Source: Paucimonas sp. (GTDB lineage: Bacteria > Pseudomonadota > Gammaproteobacteria > Burkholderiales > Burkholderiaceae_D). From it: 17,221 nt of DNA. Every line of letters starts with the position of its first letter. Position 1 is the first letter of the stretch. The notes under the pieces were generated by a model. That model worked only from the letters and a program-made list of their open reading frames with translations, was not told where the DNA came from and did not search any database. The translations under genes were made by a program, and so were the position numbers. Positions 4,986-12,367 of this stretch are shown piece after piece. The stretch covers positions 1-17,221 of the forward strand of contig JAQSWC010000021.1 in assembly GCA_029266815.1 (NCBI GenBank). Direction: 5' to 3'.

Positions 4986-7610
4986 ATGCCCGTTTCCTTA
5001 CGATTCCAGATCAGACCGTATCTGCTTGCCCTGGCTGCAGCGATGCTGATGGCCGGGCTTCATTACGCTGTTTTCCTGCAATGGCAGGTGAGGGCGCCAT
5101 TCCTGGTGTTCGTTCCGTTGGTTCTCGCATGTGCCTTGCGGTTCGGGTATGGGCCGGCGTTGCTGGTGGCCGCTGCGGCATTCGTCAACGGTTATTTTTA
5201 TCTGTACACCAATGCCACCCCCATGCTGGCGCTGCTGTCGGGGTCGTTTGCGCCGATCGCATTTGGGCTGATCGCGATACTGGCCATCTTCGCGGGAGGC
5301 AGGCTGCGCAGCGTGTCGCTTGGCGCCTCGGAAACCCTGCAGCGGCTGAAGATAGTCCAGCAGCATGCCGGCGTCGGACTGTTCGAGATCGATCTCGATC
5401 TGCAATCGGTTTATGTATCTGAAGCGATGTGGACACTGCTCGGGCGCGAGCAGCCGATGCGCCGGAACGATGAAGGCGTGCCGCTGGAGGAATGGCGCAA
5501 TTTCCTGCGCAACGGAAAGGTACGCTGGCTTCTCTCGCGAGTGAATGTAGAGCGCGATGATCGCGGGTTTCCCTTGCGGCTCCAGTGCGCGGCGCTCGAC
5601 ATCACCGAGCGGAAACAGGCCGATACGGCGCTCAAGCGAACGCGGCAGGAAGTGTCGCAGCAGTTGTCGGATTTCCGGCGCCTCCATGCGCTGAGCACCG
5701 AGCTGCTCGAGTCGCCGGACCTTTCTTCCCAACTGGCTGCCATTCTCGACACGCTGGCGGAATTCCACGATACGCACCAGGGCATCATCTCGCTCTATGA
5801 TGAAAAGCGGGGCGGGCTGGTATTGCACACCAGCCTCGGCTTCAGCGAGTCCGGCAAACATTCGCTTGAATTCGTTGCGGCAGGCGAAGGCGCATCCGGC
5901 CTGGCCTGCAGCGAACGCAAGAGAATCATCGTCGACGACACGCGCACCGCTCCCTGTTTCCGCGAATACCAGCATCTTGCCGAGCATGAAGGCTTCCGCG
6001 CCGTGCACAGCACGCCGCTGATCAGTGTGTCAGGCAAGCTGATGGGCGTGATTTCCATCCATGTGCCCCAGCCTTTCATGCCCGATGAAAGAGAGGTCAT
6101 GCTCTCCGACCTGTGTGCCCGAAAGGCGGCAATGCTGATAGAACGCGCGCATGCTCGGCGTCTGGCAGACGATGTCGAGCAGCGTTTCCGCACCGTGGTG
6201 GATACGGCGGCGCTGGGATTCTGCCTGTTCGAGCCGGTATGCAAGGAAACCGGCGACACGCCCGAATTCATCTGCACTTACGCCAATGCCACTGCGCTGA
6301 GCTATTTCGAACGTACCAGTGAAGGCATGCAGTCGGGCGATTGGGTGGGAGGCGACATCGTCGAGGCGTGCAGGGCTGTGCCGCACATGGATCAGCCGGT
6401 GACCTTCGAGATGCGAGTGCCGGGCAATGGACGCCGCCTGCGCGCTGTCGCCTCACCGGCGGACGGCAAGGCAGCCATCTGGTTCCGCGATGTCACGATC
6501 GAAAAGAACCAGCAGGAAACGCTGCTGGTTGCCGACCGCCGCAAGGATGAATTCCTGGCGACGCTGGCGCATGAACTGCGCAATCCGCTGGCGCCTATCC
6601 GTCATGCGGCCTACATCATTTCGCGCGTGGAGGCCGACGCCGGGCAGAAGGAACGCGCCGCCGCCGTGATCGAGCGCCAGGTAGATACGATGGCTCGCCT
6701 GCTGGAGGATCTTCTTGAGGTGGCGCGCATCACCAGCGGCAAGTTCGAGCTGAAAAAGGAACGCATTACGGTCTCGTCCGTGCTCGAGACTGCACTTGAA
6801 ACGGTGCGGCCGGCAATGGATGCACGCCGGCACCGCCTTGCGGTGGAAGTGCCGAATCCGGAAGTGATGATCGAGGCCGATCCGTTGCGCTTGTCGCAGA
6901 TCCTGTGCAACCTATTGGGAAACGCTGCGAAGTTCACCGTCGAAGGCGGCGATATACGACTGCGCGTGATGATTGAAGAGGGCGGTTCGGTCTTCGAGGT
7001 ATCAGATAACGGCATCGGATTCGATGCAGATGCCGCGGCCGGCATGTTCGAACTCTTTGCGCAGAATGGCCAGCGCGGAGGCGGGCTCGGTATTGGCCTT
7101 GCCCTGGCCAAAGGATTGGCGGAATTGCACGGCGGCCGTATTGAGGCGGAAAGCGAGGGACCGGGCAAGGGAAGCAGGTTCCGTGTGTTTCTTCCTTGGG
7201 CAATGGAGCAGGCGGCGGCCGTTGACGAGATGAAGCCTTCACTGTTTTCGCAAACCTCTGCATTCAAGAAAGTGCTGGTGGCGGACGATAACCGGGATGC
7301 CGCCGAGATGCTGGCCGAAATGCTGATCCTGCAAGGTAAGCAGGTGCATGTCACCTTCGACGGCAAGCAGGCCATGGATGCGTTCGAGCATTTCAGTCCC
7401 GATGTTACGCTGCTTGATCTCAGTATCGCAAAGGCGGACGATTTCGCCCTGACGAGGAGAATGCGGGCGCGCAAGGCGCCGCATGCGAAGCTGATCGCCG
7501 TCAGCGGCCGGGGGCAGGCCAAGGATAAGCAGGCGGCCATCGATGCCGGATTCGACCAGCACCTGACGAAGCCGGTCGATCCGCAACTCTTGCGGGAACT
7601 GCTGCAGTAG
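4986..7610 (+). CDS. Membrane hybrid histidine kinase (DUF4118-PAS-GAF-HisKA-HATPase-REC)
   Basis: The 874-aa protein begins with a four-helix DUF4118/KdpD-like membrane region (about residues 10-108). Next come a PAS-like segment ending in DITERK (about 120-215), a GAF domain (about 236-395) and a second PAS-like region (about 400-505). The kinase core follows: H-box DEFLATLAHELRNPLAPI with phospho-acceptor His529, N-box LCNLLGNAAKF, and G-boxes DNGIGFD and GGGLGIGLALAKG. The C-terminal receiver retains Asp811 (LLDLS) and the Lys of HLTKPVD, but SIAKAD replaces the common GLPGMDG loop. The first PAS appears shortened, since EEWRNFL runs directly into RNGKVRWLLSR (about residues 167-182). AAGGG lies 6 bp before the ATG. 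There is no DNA-binding domain, so output must go through a phosphotransfer partner or other target. It is convergent with the second kinase, 21 bp apart. The signal is unknown. Confidence 0.9.
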   Translation: MPVSLRFQIRPYLLALAAAMLMAGLHYAVFLQWQVRAPFLVFVPLVLACALRFGYGPALLVAAAAFVNGYFYLYTNATPMLALLSGSFAPIAFGLIAILAIFAGGRLRSVSLGASETLQRLKIVQQHAGVGLFEIDLDLQSVYVSEAMWTLLGREQPMRRNDEGVPLEEWRNFLRNGKVRWLLSRVNVERDDRGFPLRLQCAALDITERKQADTALKRTRQEVSQQLSDFRRLHALSTELLESPDLSSQLAAILDTLAEFHDTHQGIISLYDEKRGGLVLHTSLGFSESGKHSLEFVAAGEGASGLACSERKRIIVDDTRTAPCFREYQHLAEHEGFRAVHSTPLISVSGKLMGVISIHVPQPFMPDEREVMLSDLCARKAAMLIERAHARRLADDVEQRFRTVVDTAALGFCLFEPVCKETGDTPEFICTYANATALSYFERTSEGMQSGDWVGGDIVEACRAVPHMDQPVTFEMRVPGNGRRLRAVASPADGKAAIWFRDVTIEKNQQETLLVADRRKDEFLATLAHELRNPLAPIRHAAYIISRVEADAGQKERAAAVIERQVDTMARLLEDLLEVARITSGKFELKKERITVSSVLETALETVRPAMDARRHRLAVEVPNPEVMIEADPLRLSQILCNLLGNAAKFTVEGGDIRLRVMIEEGGSVFEVSDNGIGFDADAAAGMFELFAQNGQRGGGLGIGLALAKGLAELHGGRIEAESEGPGKGSRFRVFLPWAMEQAAAVDEMKPSLFSQTSAFKKVLVADDNRDAAEMLAEMLILQGKQVHVTFDGKQAMDAFEHFSPDVTLLDLSIAKADDFALTRRMRARKAPHAKLIAVSGRGQAKDKQAAIDAGFDQHLTKPVDPQLLRELLQ

Positions 7611-7631
7611 AAAATCAGGAGAAGGCTGAAC

Positions 7632-9209
7632 TCAGGAAGCCGGCTTAAGCGGCTCTGTATCCGAAGGCGTGCGTAATTCCTTTGCCAGTTCGGACAGACG
7701 ATACGGTTTGCGCAGCAATGTGAAGCCTTCCATGTTGCCGTGTTCCGCAGTCAGCGCGGACAAGGGATAGCCCGAAGTCAGGATGACTTTGACGTCGGGG
7801 CACAGCCGGCGCGTGAAGCGGGCCAGTTCCAGGCCGCTCATGCCCTTGGGCATCACCACGTCGGTGAACAGCACGTCGATGTCGCGCCGTCCTTTCAAGA
7901 TATCAACCGCGTCCAGGCCGTCGGCGGCGGTAAGCACTTCATATCCCATGCTCTGGAACAGTTCCACGCCGGTGGAGAGCAGGTCTGGATCGTCTTCCAC
8001 GATCAGCGCCGTTTCCTGCGAGGTGCCGGTGATTTCCATGGTGGCGGTCTGATCAGTCTTTTCATCGACTGGGAAGATCATGCTGATGCGTGCGCCGCGC
8101 CCGATGGCGGAATCGATCTCGACGTCGCCACCGGATTGCGCAAGGAAGCCGTACACCTGGGAGAGGCCCATGCCGCTGCTGCGGCGCTCCCCCTTGGTAG
8201 TGAAAAACGGTTCCATTGCGCGTTCGGACGTCTCGCGCGACATGCCGATGCCAGTATCGGCCACCGTGATCTTTACATACTCGCCGGGTTGCAGTTTGCC
8301 GGGCGCGAAGTCGTCTATCTCGATGTTCTCGGTACTGATCTTGATCGTGCCACCAGTGGGCATCGCGTCGCGCGAATTGTCCAGCAGGTTGAGCAACGAC
8401 AGCTCCAGTTGGTTGACGTCGATAAACACCGTCTTCAGGCGCGGATCGAACTGCGTTTCCAGCGTGATGGATTCCGGTAGCGAGCGCCGCATCACGGATT
8501 CGATGCTTTGCAGGACGTTGTTGAGGTTGCAGTGTTCGGGATTCAGCGGATGCCGGCGTGCATATGCAAGCAGTTGCTGGGTGAGCGTGGCGCCGCGGGA
8601 CACCGCGCGTTGGGCAGCGGCGAGCACGCGTACCGCATTGGGGCCTGATGGATCGCGGACCAGCAGCTCCAGCGAATTGTTGATCACCGCAAGCAGGTTG
8701 TTGAAGTCGTGAGCGACGCCGCCGGTCAGCTTGCCGATCGCTTCCATTTTCTGTGACTGATAAAGCGCGATGCGCGCGCGCTCTATCAGTTCGGCTGACT
8801 GACGCTTTTCGGTGATGTCGCGCAGGATCTTGCCGTAGCCGATCAGCTTGCCGTCATCGCACCGCACGGCGTGCAAAGTGGATTTTGCCCAGAAGCGCGA
8901 TCCGTCCTTCCGGATGCGCCAGCCTTCCGCTTCCTGCTGGCCATCTTCTCCGGCGAGCTTGAGCGACTGCTCCGGCACGCCGGTCAGCCGGTCTTCCGTG
9001 GTGTAGAAAGCGGAGAAATGCCGGCCTATGATCTCTTCCTCGGCGTAGCCCACCAGCCGCTCCGCGCCGGAATTCCATGACGCCACGTAACCGTCGGGAG
9101 CGAGCATGCATATCGCATAATCGTCGGCCGCGTCCACCAGCAACTGCAACGCATAGGTGGCGTCCAGTTCGTCCTGCGGAGTTCCGGGTTTGTTGGAAGA
9201 GGCTTTCAT
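7632..9209 (-). CDS. Soluble hybrid histidine kinase (PAS-HisKA-HATPase-REC)
   Basis: The 525-aa cytosolic protein has one PAS domain (about residues 20-135, ending in RDITEKR). A HisKA domain follows with acceptor His167 in GGVAHDFNNLL, a form typical of the kinase class that ends in its own receiver. The HATPase domain has the N-box around Asn278 (LLNLLDNSRDA), DTGIGM at 318-323 and GMGL at 346-349. The C-terminal receiver starts at ALIVEDDPD and has acceptor Asp450 (LFTDVVMPKGMSG) and Lys501 (LRKPYR). There are no membrane helices, so any signal is cytoplasmic, perhaps redox or a ligand bound by PAS. The gene lies 19 bp after the lone receiver gene on the same strand, which strongly suggests one operon. 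All key residues are present. The ATG has only a weak upstream GGAT motif, so translation may be coupled to the preceding gene. Confidence 0.92.
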   Translation of the reverse strand: MKASSNKPGTPQDELDATYALQLLVDAADDYAICMLAPDGYVASWNSGAERLVGYAEEEIIGRHFSAFYTTEDRLTGVPEQSLKLAGEDGQQEAEGWRIRKDGSRFWAKSTLHAVRCDDGKLIGYGKILRDITEKRQSAELIERARIALYQSQKMEAIGKLTGGVAHDFNNLLAVINNSLELLVRDPSGPNAVRVLAAAQRAVSRGATLTQQLLAYARRHPLNPEHCNLNNVLQSIESVMRRSLPESITLETQFDPRLKTVFIDVNQLELSLLNLLDNSRDAMPTGGTIKISTENIEIDDFAPGKLQPGEYVKITVADTGIGMSRETSERAMEPFFTTKGERRSSGMGLSQVYGFLAQSGGDVEIDSAIGRGARISMIFPVDEKTDQTATMEITGTSQETALIVEDDPDLLSTGVELFQSMGYEVLTAADGLDAVDILKGRRDIDVLFTDVVMPKGMSGLELARFTRRLCPDVKVILTSGYPLSALTAEHGNMEGFTLLRKPYRLSELAKELRTPSDTEPLKPAS

Positions 9210-9228
9210 GCAGTCGGCGAGATCCGGC

Positions 9229-9708
9229 TTACACCTGCTTCAGCTTTTCAATATCGATCGGCTTGACCCAGTGGTCGTTGAAGCCGGCGGCGCCCGTGCG
9301 CGACTTGTCCTCGTCATTGCCCCAGCCGGTGAGGGCGATCAGGCGGATGGCGTCTCCGCCTGCCAGATTCCTGACGCAGGCCGCCAGTTCGTAACCGTCC
9401 ATCAGCGGCATGCCGATATCGATCAGGGCCGCATCGAACCGCGCCGCCGCCAGGAGTTCCAGTGCGGCATGTCCACCATGCGCCACCTCCACGTCATAAC
9501 CCAGGATGCGCAGCAGCTCGCCTGTCGAATCGGCGGCATCGACATTGTCGTCAACGACCAGTACGCGACGGGCGACCTGTTCTTCGCCGGGCATATCAGG
9601 CGAAGTCATATCGGAAGCGGCGCGCTGTTCCGCGTCGTTCAAGGCGTGCGAGGATTGGGCGAATTCGTTTCGCCCCTGGAAATGGTTCAGGTTTGAGGAA
9701 GGTATCAC
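9229..9708 (-). CDS. Single-domain response regulator (receiver only)
   Basis: The protein has a full receiver domain and no output domain: VLVVDDNVDAAD (acidic pocket at Asp53-Asp54), LIDIGMPLMDGYEL with acceptor Asp97, switch Thr in LIALTGWG, and WVKP with Lys149. The GMPxMDGYEL form is common in receivers that work with hybrid kinases. It probably shuttles phosphate in a relay with the downstream kinase gene, which begins 19 bp later. The start is uncertain. The longest frame uses a GTG at 9706-9708 (159 aa), but the first 45 residues are not receiver sequence and no clear ribosome binding site is present. An ATG at 9607-9609 would give 126 aa with a complete receiver. The 419-bp region upstream carries three tandem hairpins. 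Confidence 0.85.
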   Translation of the reverse strand: MIPSSNLNHFQGRNEFAQSSHALNDAEQRAASDMTSPDMPGEEQVARRVLVVDDNVDAADSTGELLRILGYDVEVAHGGHAALELLAAARFDAALIDIGMPLMDGYELAACVRNLAGGDAIRLIALTGWGNDEDKSRTGAAGFNDHWVKPIDIEKLKQV

Positions 9709-9743
9709 TTGGTTGATATTGAATGAAATTGTTGAGATGCGGT

Positions 9744-9797
9744 CGACACTTCCAGTGTCGCGGGCACCGACCTGGTGCCACGCTGGTGTGCTGCACC
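9744..9797. promoter_or_regulatory. Three tandem hairpins upstream of the response regulator
   Basis: Three inverted repeats follow one another, each with a 5-base loop: CGACAC/GTGTCG (9744-9760), GGCACC/GGTGCC (9763-9779) and GGTG/CACC (9785-9797). They lie 36-89 bp upstream of the GTG start on the minus strand. They fall between that start and a TATACT (minus strand, 9816-9821), so they may sit in the leader RNA. Roles as an operator, RNA structure or protein binding site are all possible. Confidence 0.4.
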
Positions 9798-9815
9798 GAT
9801 GGTGAACAGGGCGTT

Positions 9816-9821
9816 AGTATA
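9816..9821 (-). promoter_or_regulatory. Possible -10 element for the receiver-kinase operon
   Basis: TATACT on the minus strand is one base from TATAAT, but no recognisable -35 lies 16-18 bp upstream. If used, it implies a leader of roughly 100 nt containing the three hairpins. Confidence 0.25.
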
Positions 9822-10003
9822 GCGTCCACTGAAGCACGCTTGCGCACGGCAATCTGCACCAGGCAGCCATGCATCCTGTTGCGGCACAAACTGACTTTCG
9901 GACCGGCTTGTCTCCTGTAATAAATATTGCCGCTATGAATCTTCGGCCGGAACGCAAAGCTTATCCACAGACACGCTTGCACATTGTTACAGATGCATGA
10001 ATA

Positions 10004-10017
10004 TTGATCTGGCGCAA
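10004..10017 (+). promoter_or_regulatory. Degenerate FNR/CRP-family site before the peptidase gene
   Basis: TTGATCTGGCGCAA matches the FNR consensus in the left half (TTGAT) and in the final CAA, with two mismatches. A TATGAT at 10071-10076 would place the start about 72 bp downstream of the site centre, close to the spacing seen at the perfect box near 4730. A -35 match is poor. This is suggestive only. Confidence 0.3.
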
Positions 10018-10127
10018 ACCCGTCCCGGGGCAGGGTTTTGCCAGATGAAATCCCGCCATTTACGCAATGATATGATCGGCGGCTGTCTGAAACGGCAGCA
10101 AATGATTTCTCCGATACGAAGGTAACC

Positions 10128-12191
10128 ATGCGCAAATTCGGCCCGATCCTGTTATGCCTGTACGTCGGCGGCGTCTCCGCTGCGGAAGGCATGTGGACAT
10201 TGGACAATCTACCGGCCCAGCAAATTCAATCGGTCTACGGTTTCACGCCGCAGAAGGATTGGGTAGACAGGGTTAAGCGGTCTTCGGTTCGGCTCGCGCA
10301 GGGCTGCTCCGGCTCCTTCGTTTCGCCGGAAGGCCTGGTAATGACCAATCATCATTGCGTGCGTCAATGCATAGAACAGTTATCTACGCAAAAAATGGAT
10401 TTCACCGCAGACGGATTTCTCGCGCGCAGGCGCTCCGAGGAATTGCGCTGCCCGGAGGTGGAGCTGAATCGCCTGGAACAAATCACCGATATCACGCAGC
10501 AAGTAACGGCCGCCACTTCGGGGCTGGAGGGCGCTGCCTACAAGCAGGCCAAGAATGCCGTCGACGCGAAGCTGACTTCGGAGTGCGTCGGCACGCAAAA
10601 GGAGACCGTGCGCTGCGATGTCGTCGATCTCTATCACGGCGGACGCTACCATCTGTACAAATACCACCGCTTCCAGGACGCTCGGCTGGTATGGGCCCCC
10701 GAGGATGCGGTTGCCTTCTTCGGCGGCGATCCCGACAATTTCAATTTTCCTCGCTATAACCTTGATATTGCCTTGCTGCGAGCCTATGAGAACGGTAAGC
10801 CTGCAGCGGTCACGGATTACTTTCCCTTCAGCAGGAATGGGGCGACGGAGGGCGAATTGACCTTCGTAACCGGCCATCCCGGCCGCACGCAGCGCCAGTT
10901 GACCGTGTCCCAGCTCGAAACCCTGCGCGACGTCACTTTGTTGAACCGCCTGCTGCACCTGAGCGAACTGCGCGGCATGCTGTCTCAGTACGGCAAGCGT
11001 AGCGCCGAGGCCTCGCGCATCTCTTTGAACGACCTGTTCTCGGTGGAGAACAGCTACAAGGCGATTTACGGCCAGATGCAGGCATTGCTCGACCCGCGTT
11101 TGCTGCAGCAGAAGCGCACCGAGGAAGAGGCGCTGAAGCGATACGTCTCCGGCGACAAGGCGCTGAGCGCCAAGGCATCCGGCGCGTGGAAAGACATCGA
11201 GCAAGTGCAGATTTCCTTTCGGGAGATCACCACGCCTTACAACGTGAAAGAATTGGGGCGGGGCTTCTACAGCAGGTACTACACTCTTGCGCGCTCGCTC
11301 GTGCGCGGTGCCGACGAACGCGTCAAGGCCAATACCGAACGCTTGCCCGAATTTGCCGATGCCCGCCTGCCGGAGCTGGAGCAGCAACTCTTTTCCAGCG
11401 CACCCATCTATCCAGATTTCGAAAAGGCCAAGCTTGCCTGGTCGTTGACCAAGATGCGTGAATGGCTTGGAGCCGACGACCTGTTCGTGAAGGAAATCCT
11501 GGGCATGCAGTCGCCGGAGCAGGTAGCGGAAGCGCTGGTATCCGGCACCCGGCTCGGCGATCCTGCGGTACGCAAGGCTTTGTGGCAGGGCGGCAAAGCG
11601 GCTGTCGAGAAATCGAATGACCCGTTCATCAAGCTGGCCAGGCAGATCGATCCGGCGGCACGCGCCATCCGCAAGCGGATGGAAAGCGAAGTGGAATCCG
11701 TCGAGAAAAGGAATTCCCAGCTCATTGCGCAGGCGCGATTTGCCCAGGTCGGCACCAGCGTTTATCCGGACGCCACCTTCACGCTGCGTCTTTCCTACGG
11801 TGATGTGCGCGGTTGGACCTATCGGGGCAATTCGGTGACGCCGTTCACCACGATGGGCGGCGCATTCGCGCGGCATACGGGCGCCCATCCCTTCGCGCTG
11901 CCGCCGTCGTGGCTTGCGGCAAAGAACCGACTGAACCTGCAGCAGCCCTTCAATTTCGTGACCACCAACGATATCATCGGCGGCAATTCCGGCAGCCCGG
12001 TCATCAACCGCAGGGCGGAGGTGGTTGGTCTGATATTCGACGGCAACATCCATTCGCTGGGCGGCTCGTTCTGGTTCGACGAAAACCTGAACCGCAGCGT
12101 GGCGGTGCACAGCGGCGCCATCCTTGAAGCGCTGGACAAGGTCTATAAGGCAAAGCACCTCGCGGATGAGCTAAGGCAGGGTTCACGATAG
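10128..12191 (+). CDS. S46-family dipeptidyl-peptidase (DPP7/DAP BII-like)
   Basis: S46 enzymes are periplasmic or secreted serine exopeptidases that remove N-terminal dipeptides from oligopeptides. The 687-aa protein starts with a signal peptide (MRKFGPILLCLYVGGVSAAEG, cut near SAA). Its chymotrypsin-like triad is visible as His76 in MTNHHC, Asp213 in NLDIALLR and Ser621 in GGNSGSP. The helical domain lies between Asp213 and Ser621. Gly639 in FDGN is 18 residues after the catalytic Ser, the position that is Gly in DPP7/DAP BII and Arg in DPP11, so a preference for hydrophobic rather than acidic P1 residues is likely. GAAGG precedes the ATG. The length is slightly below the usual 700-720. The next gene on the same strand, 176 bp on, encodes a peptide transporter. 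Confidence 0.93.
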   Translation: MRKFGPILLCLYVGGVSAAEGMWTLDNLPAQQIQSVYGFTPQKDWVDRVKRSSVRLAQGCSGSFVSPEGLVMTNHHCVRQCIEQLSTQKMDFTADGFLARRRSEELRCPEVELNRLEQITDITQQVTAATSGLEGAAYKQAKNAVDAKLTSECVGTQKETVRCDVVDLYHGGRYHLYKYHRFQDARLVWAPEDAVAFFGGDPDNFNFPRYNLDIALLRAYENGKPAAVTDYFPFSRNGATEGELTFVTGHPGRTQRQLTVSQLETLRDVTLLNRLLHLSELRGMLSQYGKRSAEASRISLNDLFSVENSYKAIYGQMQALLDPRLLQQKRTEEEALKRYVSGDKALSAKASGAWKDIEQVQISFREITTPYNVKELGRGFYSRYYTLARSLVRGADERVKANTERLPEFADARLPELEQQLFSSAPIYPDFEKAKLAWSLTKMREWLGADDLFVKEILGMQSPEQVAEALVSGTRLGDPAVRKALWQGGKAAVEKSNDPFIKLARQIDPAARAIRKRMESEVESVEKRNSQLIAQARFAQVGTSVYPDATFTLRLSYGDVRGWTYRGNSVTPFTTMGGAFARHTGAHPFALPPSWLAAKNRLNLQQPFNFVTTNDIIGGNSGSPVINRRAEVVGLIFDGNIHSLGGSFWFDENLNRSVAVHSGAILEALDKVYKAKHLADELRQGSR

Positions 12192-12275
12192 CGCGGCTGG
12201 CCCTGGAGATCGGCAAGCCCGGTGCAGTCGGAACAGAACGCCTTTCTGCGCTACCGGGTCAACACAAGCAGTGAG

Positions 12276-12289
12276 CCGGCGCATGCCGG
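12276..12289. repeat. Short REP-like hairpin in the peptidase-transporter gap
   Basis: CCGGC-GCAT-GCCGG forms a 5-bp stem with a 4-base loop and is followed by AATGACG, similar in style to dispersed repeats of many proteobacteria. Only one copy is visible here. The remainder of 12192-12367 shows nothing definite. Confidence 0.25.
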
Positions 12290-12367
12290 AATGACGAGAA
12301 CCGCCGGTGACGAGCTTGGGTTTGTGCCGATGCCGCCACCGGCTTCCTACAACAAGAGGTTGATGCC

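Noticed and set aside
6611..7540. 309-codon minus-strand frame opposite the hybrid kinase gene
   Set aside because: It overlaps the HisKA, HATPase and REC coding sequence, which is unmistakable. The antisense product is Ser/Ala/Arg-rich with no domain.
9596..10207. 203-codon minus-strand frame covering the receiver-peptidase gap
   Set aside because: It overlaps the receiver gene and the peptidase start in other frames, spans hairpins and promoter-like motifs, and has no family resemblance.
10380..12158. 592-codon open frame on the minus strand opposite the S46 peptidase gene
   Set aside because: It is a codon-position shadow in GC-rich DNA. The plus-strand frame has a clear signal peptide, catalytic triad and ribosome binding site, and the antisense translation has no recognisable domain.
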